A stretch of 64,000 nt of DNA, taken from Pedobacter zeae (lineage in GTDB: Bacteria > Bacteroidota > Bacteroidia > Sphingobacteriales > Sphingobacteriaceae). Shown here one piece after another: positions 34,329 through 43,303 of the stretch (its first letter is position 1; every line of letters begins with the position of its first letter). A program made the position numbers and the translations under genes. The stretch lies in NCBI RefSeq assembly GCF_014196715.1, contig NZ_JACIEF010000004.1, positions 434,001-498,000 on the forward strand, in the 5' to 3' direction. The notes below the pieces were generated by a model. The model saw only the letters and a list, made by a program, of their open reading frames with translations, did no database searches and had not been told where the DNA came from.

Positions 34329-36650
34329 ATGCCGATAAAACTTTACTTAGCTTTAATCCTTCTTTTTTTCAGTACATCTATTTTTGCGCAAAATAAGTTT
34401 ACCCTTAGCGGAACCATCCGCGATGCAGCCACAGGCGAAACCCTGATTGGTGCTACCGTCAGGATTTCTGGCGCTTCTACTGCTGCAACCCTCACCAATA
34501 ATTATGGATATTTTGCCTTAAAACAGGTTGAAGGCACATATACCTTAGCCATCAGTTATACGGGGTATGCCCCAGTGGTAAAAACCATTAATTTAACAAA
34601 AGATACCAGGTTAAACGAAGAGCTAAAAAGTACAAACGATCTTGCTGAAGTAACCGTAAGTGCCAATAACCGTAAAAATGAAAATCTAAAAAGTGCCCAA
34701 ATGGGGCTCGAACGGGTAGATATGAAAGCGTTAAATACCATACCGGTGTTGCTGGGCGAAAAAGATATTTTAAAAACCATCCAGTTATTGCCAGGCGTAA
34801 AATCTGGTGGGGAAGGGAATACCGGTTTTTATGTGCGTGGGGGCGCTGCCGATCAGAACCTGATTATACTCGATGAAGCAGTCGTGTACAACTCATCACA
34901 CCTGCTGGGTTTCTTTTCTACTTTTAATGCAGATGCCATTAAAGATGTGAGCTTATACAAAGGTGGCATGCCTGCGCAGTATGGCGGCAGGTTATCGTCT
35001 GTTTTAGATGTAAAAATGGATGATGGCAATAATAAGGAATTTAAGTTTCAGGGCGGTATTGGCTTAATTGCTTCGCGGGTTAAAGCGGAAGGCCCCATTG
35101 TTAAAGACCGCGGCTCCTTTATGGTGAGTTTCCGCCGCACGTATATCGATGCATTTTTACGTTCTTCGCCAGATTCGTCCGTAAATGGAAGTACCCTGAA
35201 TTTTTACGACATCAATGCAAAGGCGAATTATAAAATCAATGATAGGAATACCATTTATATCTCTGGTTATTTTGGCAAAGATAATATCGGTGTTAAAGAT
35301 CTTTTTGAAAATAACTGGGGCAATGTTACCACCACCATCCGCTTAAACCATATTTTTAGCGACCGTTTATTTTCTAACACCTCCTTAATTTACAACAACT
35401 ATAATTATACGGTAAGGTTGTTAAACGATGCCACAAACTTTAAGGCGACTTCATTGGTCCGCGATTTTAACTTTAAAGAAGATTTTCAATATTTCAGCAA
35501 CAAACATATCCTTAGGTTTGGCTTAAATGCTACACAGCACCGTATTTCTCCTATCGATATCGATAGCGACGAGGCTTCGCAGGTAAATTCGCTAACACAG
35601 GAAAGACGTTACGGCATAGAATCAGCAGCTTATATTTCAGATGAATGGGCGGTTAACGAACATTTAAATTTGCTGTATGGAGTGCGTTTAGCTGCTTTTT
35701 CGTTAATGGGACCGGGTAATTTTAGCAATTACGATGCTAACGGAAACATCACTTCTACCGAGAATGTAGCCAAAGGGAAATTTTATAAAAGTTATTTTAA
35801 TCTTGAGCCGCGTTTCTCAGTGAGTTATTTATTTAACGAACAGAACTCCATTAAAGCGTCGTACAACCGTAACACTCAAAATGTACATATTTTAACCAAC
35901 GCTACTTCCAGCTCACCTACCGATCAATATGTGCTGAGCAGCAATAACATTAAACCCGAAATTGCCGATCAGGTGGCGTTGGGTTATTTTAAAAATATCG
36001 AGGATAACAATTACGAACTTTCAGGTGAGATTTATTATAAATGGCTACAAAACCAGATCGACTATAAAAATGCAGCAGAGTTGCTGGCCAATTCGAATGT
36101 AGAATCTGAATTATTATACGGCGTTGGCCGTGCTTACGGAATGGAACTGTTTTTTAAGAAGAAATTCGGTAAACTGAACGGTTGGCTGGGTTATACCTTA
36201 TCCCGTACTGAACGTAAATTTACCGAATTGAACAACGGCAAATACTTTCCGGCAAGACAAGACCGTACTCATGATATTTCGGTAGTGGGTATTTACAACA
36301 TGAGTAAGCGTTGGACATTCTCTTCGAGTTTTATTTACAGCACAGGTAATGCAGTAACGTATCCGGCAGGGAAATATATCGTTGGCGGGCAACCCGCTTA
36401 CTATTACACCGAGCGTAACGCAGGTCGCATGCCTTACAACATGCGTTTGGATATAAGCGCTACTTTAGAAGGGAAGCCTGGAAAGAAATACCAATCGAGC
36501 TGGAATTTCGGTATTTATAATGTGCTGGGCCGTAAAAATCCTTACTCAATAGAGTTTATTACCGATCCGGAAAATCCGAATAAAACTGCTGCACAGCAAA
36601 CCTCACTTTTTGGGCTTATCCCTTCCATTACCTGGAACTTTAAATTTTAA
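34329..36650 (+). CDS. TonB-dependent receptor (DUF4249-partnered type)
   Basis: 773 residues. A signal peptide (cleavage near SIFAQ, residue 21) precedes a carboxypeptidase regulatory-like domain at about 24-105 (LSGTIRDAATGETLIGATVR). The plug follows at about 125-235 (VLLGEKDILKTIQLLPGVKS, GGAADQNLIILDEAVVYN, GGMPAQYGGRLSSVLDV) and then a barrel ending in Phe (PSITWNFKF). This receptor type is regularly paired with a DUF4249 lipoprotein, as here, where that gene starts four bases after this stop. The imported substrate is unknown. A 95-base gap after the cytochrome gene leaves room for a separate promoter. Confidence 0.92.
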   Translation: MPIKLYLALILLFFSTSIFAQNKFTLSGTIRDAATGETLIGATVRISGASTAATLTNNYGYFALKQVEGTYTLAISYTGYAPVVKTINLTKDTRLNEELKSTNDLAEVTVSANNRKNENLKSAQMGLERVDMKALNTIPVLLGEKDILKTIQLLPGVKSGGEGNTGFYVRGGAADQNLIILDEAVVYNSSHLLGFFSTFNADAIKDVSLYKGGMPAQYGGRLSSVLDVKMDDGNNKEFKFQGGIGLIASRVKAEGPIVKDRGSFMVSFRRTYIDAFLRSSPDSSVNGSTLNFYDINAKANYKINDRNTIYISGYFGKDNIGVKDLFENNWGNVTTTIRLNHIFSDRLFSNTSLIYNNYNYTVRLLNDATNFKATSLVRDFNFKEDFQYFSNKHILRFGLNATQHRISPIDIDSDEASQVNSLTQERRYGIESAAYISDEWAVNEHLNLLYGVRLAAFSLMGPGNFSNYDANGNITSTENVAKGKFYKSYFNLEPRFSVSYLFNEQNSIKASYNRNTQNVHILTNATSSSPTDQYVLSSNNIKPEIADQVALGYFKNIEDNNYELSGEIYYKWLQNQIDYKNAAELLANSNVESELLYGVGRAYGMELFFKKKFGKLNGWLGYTLSRTERKFTELNNGKYFPARQDRTHDISVVGIYNMSKRWTFSSSFIYSTGNAVTYPAGKYIVGGQPAYYYTERNAGRMPYNMRLDISATLEGKPGKKYQSSWNFGIYNVLGRKNPYSIEFITDPENPNKTAAQQTSLFGLIPSITWNFKF

Positions 36651-36654
36651 TGTT

Positions 36655-37461
36655 ATGAAAAAACTAACGATATATTTGGCCCTATTTACTTTGTGCCTCG
36701 CTTCATGCAAGAAAATTATCTCAATTAAGACTGAAAATGCCGACCCTCAACTGGTAATTGAAGGTATTATTAATAACCAATTGATGGATCAGGAAATTAA
36801 AATCAGCAAAACGATAGGTTATACCGAAGAAAATGTTTTTCCGAAAATTTCAGGTGCTACCGTTACCGTAACGGATAACAAGGGAAATACATTTGTATTT
36901 AAAGAAGGAACTAAGCCTGGCACTTACGTTAATCGCATGAAGGGAGAGCCCGGTGTTACCTATTATTTAAATGCTACTGTTGAGGGGCAAAACTATACTG
37001 CGAGCTCTAAAATGCCGAACGTCGTTAAAATGGATTCGATCGGGATCATTAAAAATAATTTTTTTGGTCGCGAGCGCAAAACAGCGGCTGCTTTTTTAAA
37101 AGATCCGGCTAATGAAGTTAATTTCTACCACTTTAACCTATATGTAAATGATGTGCTGTCGCGACGCTACTATGCTAACAACGACAGGTTAACCAACGGT
37201 AACGATTTACGGATCCAGCTCTTCTTTAAACCCAATAACGATCACGACAGCGATGAACTGAACACTAATGATAAGGTTAAGATTGAAATGGAATGTATTG
37301 ACAGTAATATATTTGATTATTGGTATGCACTGAGTCAGCAATCAGACCGTGGACCAAACCAGGGTACCACGCCGGCCAACCCAACATCAAACATTACCAA
37401 TAATGCATTGGGTTATTTCAGTGCCAACACTTATCAGGTACTTACCACAACTGTAAAGTAA
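36655..37461 (+). CDS. DUF4249 family lipoprotein
   Basis: 268 residues from the ATG at 36655; a longer frame overlaps the receptor gene but puts 15 residues in front of an obvious lipoprotein signal (MKKLTIYLALFTLCLASC, Cys18). The mature protein has the DUF4249 pattern: ADPQLVIEGIINN, ISGATVTVTDNKGNTFVF, GVTYYLNATVEGQNYTA, and a C-terminal NPTSNITNNALGYFSANT block. It is probably a surface or periplasmic partner of the TonB receptor four bases upstream, comparable in position to SusD though not related in fold. Confidence 0.9.
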   Translation: MKKLTIYLALFTLCLASCKKIISIKTENADPQLVIEGIINNQLMDQEIKISKTIGYTEENVFPKISGATVTVTDNKGNTFVFKEGTKPGTYVNRMKGEPGVTYYLNATVEGQNYTASSKMPNVVKMDSIGIIKNNFFGRERKTAAAFLKDPANEVNFYHFNLYVNDVLSRRYYANNDRLTNGNDLRIQLFFKPNNDHDSDELNTNDKVKIEMECIDSNIFDYWYALSQQSDRGPNQGTTPANPTSNITNNALGYFSANTYQVLTTTVK

Positions 37462-37503
37462 GCATCGTTAAAACTCCAGATTGGAATTTACTGTTAATTA
37501 AAC

Positions 37504-38463
37504 ATGAAAGTATTTATAAGTGGCAACATTGCTCCGGTGGGAGTAAAAGAACTGGAAGAAAACAATATTTCGGTTACCCAATGGAAAGAAAACCGGCAGA
37601 TCAGTCCTGAAGAACTCATCGCAGCCTGCCAGGGGCAGGATGCTTTGATCAGTGTTGGCCCTAATAAGATCAATGCCGGATTTCTGAAGGCCTGTAGCCA
37701 TTTAAAAGTTATTGCACTCCATTCGGTAGGTTATGATAATGTTGATGTAGCTGCAGCAAAGGCGTTGAACATTCCGATTGGGAATACCCCGGGTGTGTTA
37801 AGCAGCGCTACTGCCGATACCGCTTTTTTATTGATGCTCGCTGTGTCAAGAAAGGCTTTTTACTCGCATAAGAAAATTATTAAGGGCGAATGGAAAAAAT
37901 ACGAGCCTGCACCCGAATTGGGTATTGAGGTAAACGGCAAAACCCTGGGTATTTTCGGACTTGGGAAAATTGGCTTGGAGATGGCCAAAAAATGTATTGG
38001 TGCTTACAACATGCCGGTAATTTACCATAACCGTTCGCGTAACGAAGAGGCTGAAAAAGCATTAGGAGCCAAATATGTGTCTTTTGAAGAACTTTTGGCT
38101 CAAAGTGATGTGCTTTCCATCCATACTGCGCTTGCCCCTGAAACCAAAGGTAAATTTACGCTCGGGGTATTTAAGCAGATGAAACCCAATTCCATTTTCA
38201 TCAATACTGCAAGGGGAGGCATCCACAACGAAGAAGACCTGATCAAAGCCTTGGAAGAAAAAATAATCTGGGGCGCTGGCCTGGATGTAACTAATCCGGA
38301 ACCAATGGACAGGGAAAATCCTTTGCTGTCGATGGAAAATGTTGCCATATTACCACACATCGGTTCTGCTACCGAAGAAACCCGGGCGGCCATGGCACAG
38401 ATTATTGTGAAAAATATTTTAGCGGGATTGAAAGGGCAAAAAATACCGTTTGAGGTGAAGTAA
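37504..38463 (+). CDS. D-isomer-specific 2-hydroxyacid dehydrogenase
   Basis: 319 residues, usual length for the family. The NAD(P)-binding fold has GLGKIG near residues 155-160. The catalytic triad is Arg237 (NTARGG), Glu266 (DVTNPEP) and His285 (LPHIGSAT). The substrate-side N-terminal half carries HSVGYDNVDVAAA and NTPGVLSSATADTAFLL. It should reduce a 2-keto acid such as glyoxylate, hydroxypyruvate or 2-ketogluconate in the cytoplasm. The DNVDV and NTPGVL patterns fit the glyoxylate/gluconate reductase side of the family better than lactate or phosphoglycerate dehydrogenases. It stands 42 bases after the DUF4249 gene. Confidence 0.92.
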   Translation: MKVFISGNIAPVGVKELEENNISVTQWKENRQISPEELIAACQGQDALISVGPNKINAGFLKACSHLKVIALHSVGYDNVDVAAAKALNIPIGNTPGVLSSATADTAFLLMLAVSRKAFYSHKKIIKGEWKKYEPAPELGIEVNGKTLGIFGLGKIGLEMAKKCIGAYNMPVIYHNRSRNEEAEKALGAKYVSFEELLAQSDVLSIHTALAPETKGKFTLGVFKQMKPNSIFINTARGGIHNEEDLIKALEEKIIWGAGLDVTNPEPMDRENPLLSMENVAILPHIGSATEETRAAMAQIIVKNILAGLKGQKIPFEVK

Positions 38464-38477
38464 GCCGAAAGGCTATT

Positions 38478-38570
38478 GGTTGATAGTCAATGGTTCATAG
38501 TTAATGGCAGATAGACATGGGCCTATTCTTCATGGCTATTAACTATCAACCATTAACTAAAGGCCCTTTC
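38478..38570. terminator. Inverted-repeat region between convergent genes
   Basis: GGTTGATAGT (38478-38487) pairs with ACTATCAACC (38542-38551), TAGTTAATGG (38498-38507) with CCATTAACTA (38550-38559), and GGGCCT (38519-38524) with AGGCCC (38561-38566), the last followed by TTTCTATTTT. It probably terminates the dehydrogenase transcript and perhaps the opposing one. Confidence 0.5.
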
Positions 38571-41296
38571 TATTTTACGGTATACTTCAACACCGACCGG
38601 CCTAAATTTCCGTTAGCGTCTATACCTTCTATAATTACCTTGTATTGGCCTTTGCCATCAGCATTGTAATATTCAAATGAGGCATTTCCTGTAGCATCGG
38701 TTACTACCTTAGGATTCCAGTAAATGGTAGTTCTTAAATCGTTTCGGTTCATGCTTGCAGGCACATCATATTTAGGCGAATAGAACTGTTTTTCTTTATT
38801 GTAACCCTGCGGCGAGAAAGTAAGCTCATAATATTTAGGCAGCATATCCATTAACTGTGCTTTCGAAATTTTAGTGCCTTTAGGCGCTTTCTTTTGGTTA
38901 AATACAATTACCCCGTTTACATTATTTGCCCGGTTTACCAGGCCTAATTCATCCCTTAAAAATACCTCAACCGATTCGAGTTGGTTGGCATCCAGTGTAT
39001 TGATCTGGTTTACATCCACGTTCATTCCATTAATAAAGATACCCATCGGGATCCTTTTGCCCTGGTTATAATCCCTGCTTACATAGAAATTGTTATCTGC
39101 AAAAGTAACACCGGCGAGCATACCCTGTAAGCAGTTAATCAGAAGTCCGCAGCCCTTTAAACGATCGCCGCTGATTTCGTGGTCGGCTATCTGGCTTAAG
39201 CCTGTTAATGCCGGGTAATCTTTATGGCTAACTTTTGGTACCACCGCCCCTTTGATATTTACATCCTTTAAGGTATGCAGATAAGCATACTGTTTTTTGC
39301 TGTTATCGAGATAAGTGGTTAATGCACTATCGATGTTAAGAACTTCTTCGGCAGCGCTAAAGTTTCTGGTTAATGTTGGAACAGGTGAGCCGTTTAAGCT
39401 TAAGGTCATGTTTTTGTAGTTCACGTTATATTTAGCCGTAATGGTCACTTTTGATGAATCGTTAAACACCAGGTTAGAGAATTTAAAATTCCCCACAGGA
39501 TCGGTAGTGCCTTCCAAATTGAAACGTTTATCGGGAATACTCAATAATAAAGCGCCTTTTCTCACCGGAATACCATTGTTCTGACGAAGGATGCCCGAAA
39601 TTTCGATACCCTGCTCGGGTAAGAAATCTATTTTAGGCAGTTTATTGGCAATAATATCAGTGTATTTAAAACTGCGGTATCCCTGCGTAAGCAAGAGCAC
39701 ATCCAAATCAGCATTTTTCTTAGCGTCGGGCGCATTAAAGTAATAGTTGGCTTTTTCGATATACCCCTTAACATCACTGCTTAACAGCAAACCGGTTAAA
39801 ATAGTGCTGGTGGCATCCTCACTGGAGGGGACCTTAGTTTCATCAACAACCGCTACAGAAAAACTACCTTCAACAGGAGCACCGTCTTTTTTAGCGGTAA
39901 CATTTATTTTAACCTTTTTCTTAACCCCATAAGTGGTAGCCGCAGTGTTTAAATTAACGGCCATGGTATTTTTCTGCTGTACAAAAACCAGTCTTTCGCT
40001 CAAAGGTTTCCCATACTCGTTAAACAGGGTAAATTGGGCAATTCCATTTGGGAATTTAGATTTAAGTACTGTAGTATTGTATTCTTTGTTCGATAGCGAA
40101 GTTTGCGCGCCATAACAGATTACACCTTTGCTCTGCGCTATTAAATAAAGCTTTTTACCTTGGTTTTGCCCAAAAAAAGCATCATTCGCAGCGATTTTTA
40201 TGGCTATATTATCGGCGCTGCTGTTATCGATAGTGACCACAACGCCATTTGCCTCAACTGCTGGTAAGTTGTAGGTTTGAGTAGTGCCATCAGCATAAGT
40301 TACCATGGCTTTATAGGTTTTTCCGGCTTCTGCAGCTAAATTAAAACTGCCCATACCCAGGTGCTGTGCGGTAAAGGTGGCAACCGTTTTGCCATCGTTG
40401 TCGGTAACGGTACCTTTAGCGCTAATGCCCAAACCGTCACTTTTAATGGCTTTAAAAGCAACTTTATTGGTCAAACCTGCAACTAAGCTTCCTCCTTCCG
40501 GAAAAAACTGGAAATCTTTACTCAAAATGGCATTTTTAAGTGGGAACGAGCTGGTAGCTACGTCTTTATCGGTAGTGTTGATGGCAGTAATTAACTCGCC
40601 TTTTTGCAACTGGTATTCGGCTTTTTGCGCATTGGTCATAGCAATGCTCAGGTAGCCGTTTGCGTCGGTAGTGCCCCGACCTTTGGCAATTACCGTATAA
40701 CTGGTTACCACCTGCCAGCTTACATTTTTATTGGCATAAGGTTTATTATTGGCATCTCTAAACTGTACGCGGGCATCAATTTTCTCCTGTTTATCGGTTG
40801 AAGAATTTTTGTAGGTAATATGAGTTTTTAGCTCCTTATCAATGGCTTCACCAACGTAAAATGTTTTGTTAAAATAAGCCGGATCGGGGTTATTAAGCAT
40901 CCATAAAGTATAGGCCCTGATGTGATAATTGCCTTGTTTGTAATTCACCTGGTCCAAAGGGAAACTGCCATAGGCAAATCCTCCGGTAATGGGTAGTTTT
41001 AGTGTTTGAATAAGGGAGTCTTTCTGGTTAATTACATCCACATAAATGATTTTACTGATGCCCGATAAGAAATTCTGGTTTTCGGTAACATAAGCTTTAA
41101 ACCAAACAGTGTCAGCCACGGCATAATACGGTTTATCAAAGTGAAGGTAAATTTTTTCGGCAGGGTAATCGCTTAAAACCTTATTGGTTTTGCTAATAAT
41201 GGTATTAATGCTTATGGTATCGGTTTGGGCCAATGAAGGGAAACTGAGCGCTGATAGAAGAGAAAATATAATAAAAGATAGTCTAAAAATCTTCAT
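38570..41296 (-). CDS. MG2-type surface protein with TonB-plug-like C-terminal region
   Basis: 908 residues with a signal peptide (cleavage near SLAQ, residue 24). Residues 45-150 match the start of the alpha-2-macroglobulin MG2 domain (EKIYLHFDKPYYAVADTVWF). Several immunoglobulin-like beta-sandwiches follow (LQKGELITAINTTDKD, EGGSLVAGLTNKVAFKAI). At about 730-815 is a region resembling a TonB receptor plug (LINCLQGMLAGV, PMGIFINGMNVDVNQI, LESVEVFLRDE, NGVIVFNQKK). The end is another beta domain (KVVTDATGNASFEYYNADGK) like those that follow MG domains. There is no thioester motif and no barrel. This Bacteroidota family is not characterised; a scaffold or envelope role is inferred. Confidence 0.8.
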   Translation of the reverse strand: MKIFRLSFIIFSLLSALSFPSLAQTDTISINTIISKTNKVLSDYPAEKIYLHFDKPYYAVADTVWFKAYVTENQNFLSGISKIIYVDVINQKDSLIQTLKLPITGGFAYGSFPLDQVNYKQGNYHIRAYTLWMLNNPDPAYFNKTFYVGEAIDKELKTHITYKNSSTDKQEKIDARVQFRDANNKPYANKNVSWQVVTSYTVIAKGRGTTDANGYLSIAMTNAQKAEYQLQKGELITAINTTDKDVATSSFPLKNAILSKDFQFFPEGGSLVAGLTNKVAFKAIKSDGLGISAKGTVTDNDGKTVATFTAQHLGMGSFNLAAEAGKTYKAMVTYADGTTQTYNLPAVEANGVVVTIDNSSADNIAIKIAANDAFFGQNQGKKLYLIAQSKGVICYGAQTSLSNKEYNTTVLKSKFPNGIAQFTLFNEYGKPLSERLVFVQQKNTMAVNLNTAATTYGVKKKVKINVTAKKDGAPVEGSFSVAVVDETKVPSSEDATSTILTGLLLSSDVKGYIEKANYYFNAPDAKKNADLDVLLLTQGYRSFKYTDIIANKLPKIDFLPEQGIEISGILRQNNGIPVRKGALLLSIPDKRFNLEGTTDPVGNFKFSNLVFNDSSKVTITAKYNVNYKNMTLSLNGSPVPTLTRNFSAAEEVLNIDSALTTYLDNSKKQYAYLHTLKDVNIKGAVVPKVSHKDYPALTGLSQIADHEISGDRLKGCGLLINCLQGMLAGVTFADNNFYVSRDYNQGKRIPMGIFINGMNVDVNQINTLDANQLESVEVFLRDELGLVNRANNVNGVIVFNQKKAPKGTKISKAQLMDMLPKYYELTFSPQGYNKEKQFYSPKYDVPASMNRNDLRTTIYWNPKVVTDATGNASFEYYNADGKGQYKVIIEGIDANGNLGRSVLKYTVK

Positions 41297-41387
41297 GGAT
41301 TGGTTATTAAATGCTATGCCCGTAAATATATCTAATTATAAAGAGAGCGCCTAAATTGTAGAGATGTTTAACACTTTTTTACAATAA

Positions 41388-41600
41388 TATTGGTTCATTG
41401 GTCATTGGTTTATTAGTTCACTGGTCATTTGTTCATTAGTCATTGATTCACCGGTCATTGGTCATTGGTTCACTGGTCATTGGTTCATTGGTAATTGATT
41501 TTTTAGTTCATTGGTCATTGGTTCATTAGTTCACTGGTCATTAGTTCATTGGTCATTAGCTCATTGGTCATTGGTTCATTAGTCATTAGTTCGTTAATTA
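41388..41600 (+). repeat. TTCATTGGTCATTGG minisatellite
   Basis: About 210 bases made almost entirely of variants of TTCATTGG and TCATTGGT, with substitutions such as TTCACTGGTCAT, TTCATTAGTCAT and TTCATTGGTAAT. The base unit is 7-8 bases, and pairs of units give a 15-16-base period. No reading frame makes sense here. Confidence 0.9.
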
Positions 41601-41814
41601 CTTAAATCGTTTAACTGTTCCTGCATGTGCCTACCTGTCCGTAGTGTTCCGAAGGGCACTGAGGATTTAAGAATAGCAGCGAGTCTCCCGGCTTGCTTTA
41701 TGATCACTGAGGGATAAACTCAATCTCATTCGGCAATCTGTAAAGGCGCTAGGTTTAGCGCTAGGGATAGTATTTTCAAATCGACTCAAACGCCAAAGGC
41801 TCCCTTCTAAACAA

Positions 41815-41840
41815 AACAAGCCGCTAAAAAGCGGCCCGTT
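41815..41840 (-). terminator. Terminator of the nitroreductase gene
   Basis: GCCGCT and AGCGGC form a six-base stem with an AAAA loop (41820-41835). On the reverse strand it is followed by TTGTTTTGTTT, about 25 bases after the nitroreductase stop. Confidence 0.75.
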
Positions 41841-41862
41841 TAAGTATAATGGTGTTTGCCTG

Positions 41863-42495
41863 TTATTTAAACTCGATCAAGAATTCTTCTTTCGGAACAC
41901 GTACCTTTTTAAGGTTAACCAACCAATCGCCTGCCTCGTCTCTGTGACCTAAAGGCAATAGGGTAACACTTCTTAAACCTTTTTTATCTAAACCTAGAAG
42001 TTCATCCAAGGCAGGTCCGTTAAAACCTTCCATTGGGGTCGCATCTACTTTTAACACAGCAGCTTCTGCAATGGCGATACCAAAAGCAATATAAGCCTGG
42101 CGTGCAGCATGGTTAAAGTTTTCTTCTGCAGTTCTTGGTAAAAGCATGCTTTTAAGTCGTTCTTTGTAATCATCGGTGGCATTTAGAGGTAAACCACGCT
42201 CTGTATTCATCCTGTCGAAAATCGCATCGATACCTTCTTCTGTGTAGTTTTCGTTTGCAGCGAAAATTAACAGGTGCGATGAATCGATAATCTGCGATTG
42301 GTTAAAAGCAATCGGCGCAATTTTCTCTTTTAATTCCTGGTTAGTCACCACGATTATTTTAAAAGGCTGTAAACCTGATGAAGTAGGTGCAAGGTGCGCA
42401 GCAGCTATAATTTTATCTACTTTTTCCTGTTCAACAGGCTGTCCATTCATTTTTTTAACGGCATAACGCCAGTTTAGGGCATCTATTAAGCTCAT
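41863..42495 (-). CDS. NAD(P)H-dependent nitroreductase-family oxidoreductase
   Basis: 210 residues, the length of NfsB-type flavoproteins. The FMN-phosphate-binding start is ALNWRYAVKKMNG (classically R-R-S-x-R), followed by AAAHLAPTSSGLQPFKIIVV. The middle has NHAARQAYIAFGIAIAEAAV, and near the end VTLLPLGHRDEAGDW. Such enzymes are cytoplasmic FMN dimers reducing nitro compounds, quinones or flavins with NAD(P)H. It is a single gene with its own terminator; the upstream gap contains a long repeat. Confidence 0.92.
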   Translation of the reverse strand: MSLIDALNWRYAVKKMNGQPVEQEKVDKIIAAAHLAPTSSGLQPFKIIVVTNQELKEKIAPIAFNQSQIIDSSHLLIFAANENYTEEGIDAIFDRMNTERGLPLNATDDYKERLKSMLLPRTAEENFNHAARQAYIAFGIAIAEAAVLKVDATPMEGFNGPALDELLGLDKKGLRSVTLLPLGHRDEAGDWLVNLKKVRVPKEEFLIEFK

Positions 42496-42649
42496 ATTTT
42501 TGAAGATTTTTTTTAAATTCTATGTAGCAAATATGGAAATAAGGAATAAACCTATTGTTGATGTATGGTAAGAAAGCAAAATTGCGGTAATCTGGTATTC
42601 ACTTGCATTAAGCTTACATTTCCTTAATGTTGTTCCATTATTAGAAAGA

Positions 42650-42923
42650 AAATGAATGGCTTGGGGTTCTTGGTGGTGTGCAGTCCCGCTTTTGCTTATA
42701 GTCCTCGCTACGCGCTGCGGGCTATTCCGCTCAATCGGGTTTAGGAACAAGGGTTTCTACATCCTGCAACCCCCAAAATGAAATACTGCTGTTGCCACCT
42801 AGCCCCGGTTGAAGCGTTACCCTGCAGCAACGAGTCATCCCGAACTTTCGGGAAAGCGTATAAGAGGAAAACGGGAGGAAAGTCTGTATTTTGTACATGC
42901 AGAGCGCTCCAAATGTAAAAACC
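42650..42923 (+). repeat. Long direct repeat, copy A
   Basis: Runs from ATGAATGGCTTG through CAGTCCCGCTTTTGCTTATA (42681), AGTCCTCGCTACGCGCTGCG, CCCCCAAAATGAAATACTGC, TGAAGCGTTACCCTGCAGCA and CGAACTTTCGGGAAAGCG to the CTCCAAATGTAAAAACC end. Copy B lies 320 bases downstream, differing by a few substitutions and a 2-bp deletion. Confidence 0.9.
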
Positions 42924-42969
42924 ATTCCATCGCCATGGTTGATGCCACATGGACCGAAATAGGATCAGG

Positions 42970-43242
42970 AAATGAGTGGCTTGTGGTTCTTGGCGGCATG
43001 CAGTCCCGCTTTCGCTTATAGTCCTCGCTACGCTGCGGGCTATTCCGCTCAATCGGGTTTAGGAACAAGGGTTTCTGCATCCTGCAGCCCCCAAAATGAA
43101 ATACTGCTGTTGCCACCTAGCCCCGGTTGAAGCGTTACCCTGCAGCAACGAGTCATCCCGAACTTTCGGGAAAGCGTATAAGTGGAAAACGGGAGGAAAG
43201 TCTGTGTTTTGTACAGCCCCTGCACTCCAAGTATAAAAATCG
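42970..43242 (+). repeat. Long direct repeat, copy B
   Basis: Same order of blocks as copy A, with CAGTCCCGCTTTCGCTTATA at 43001 and CTACGCTGCGGG in place of CTACGCGCTGCGGG. It ends at CTCCAAGTATAAAAATC, 60 bases before the downstream end of the endonuclease/phosphatase-fold gene. Confidence 0.9.
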
Positions 43243-43303
43243 TTAATTGCTAGAAAATCACCACTATGGTTTGGATACCCACGTAGGATAACCGTTATAA
43301 ATC

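Larger units (their letters stand above)
41297..41862. other. Intergenic region with minisatellite and terminator
   Basis: 566 bases upstream of the MG2-type gene. The first 90 bases are AT-rich and should hold its promoter. Then comes the minisatellite (listed separately), then remnants of dispersed repeats (CCTACCTGTCCGTAGTGTTC, GGCGCTAGGTTTAGCGCTAG), and finally the nitroreductase terminator. Confidence 0.6.
42496..43303. other. Intergenic region dominated by a duplicated element
   Basis: 808 bases with two near-identical copies of an approximately 270-bp element (next two entries). Frames of 64-103 codons that appear here are inside the repeats and end at similar places in both copies, so they are not treated as genes. 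Confidence 0.65.

Noticed and set aside
41388..41600. CRISPR array
   Set aside because: The units are 7-16 bases, contiguous and degenerate, without unique spacers of constant length, and no cas gene is near.
42520..43116. Reverse-strand frames of 64-103 codons
   Set aside because: They fall in the two copies of the long direct repeat, so they are duplicated by the repeat itself and have no domain.
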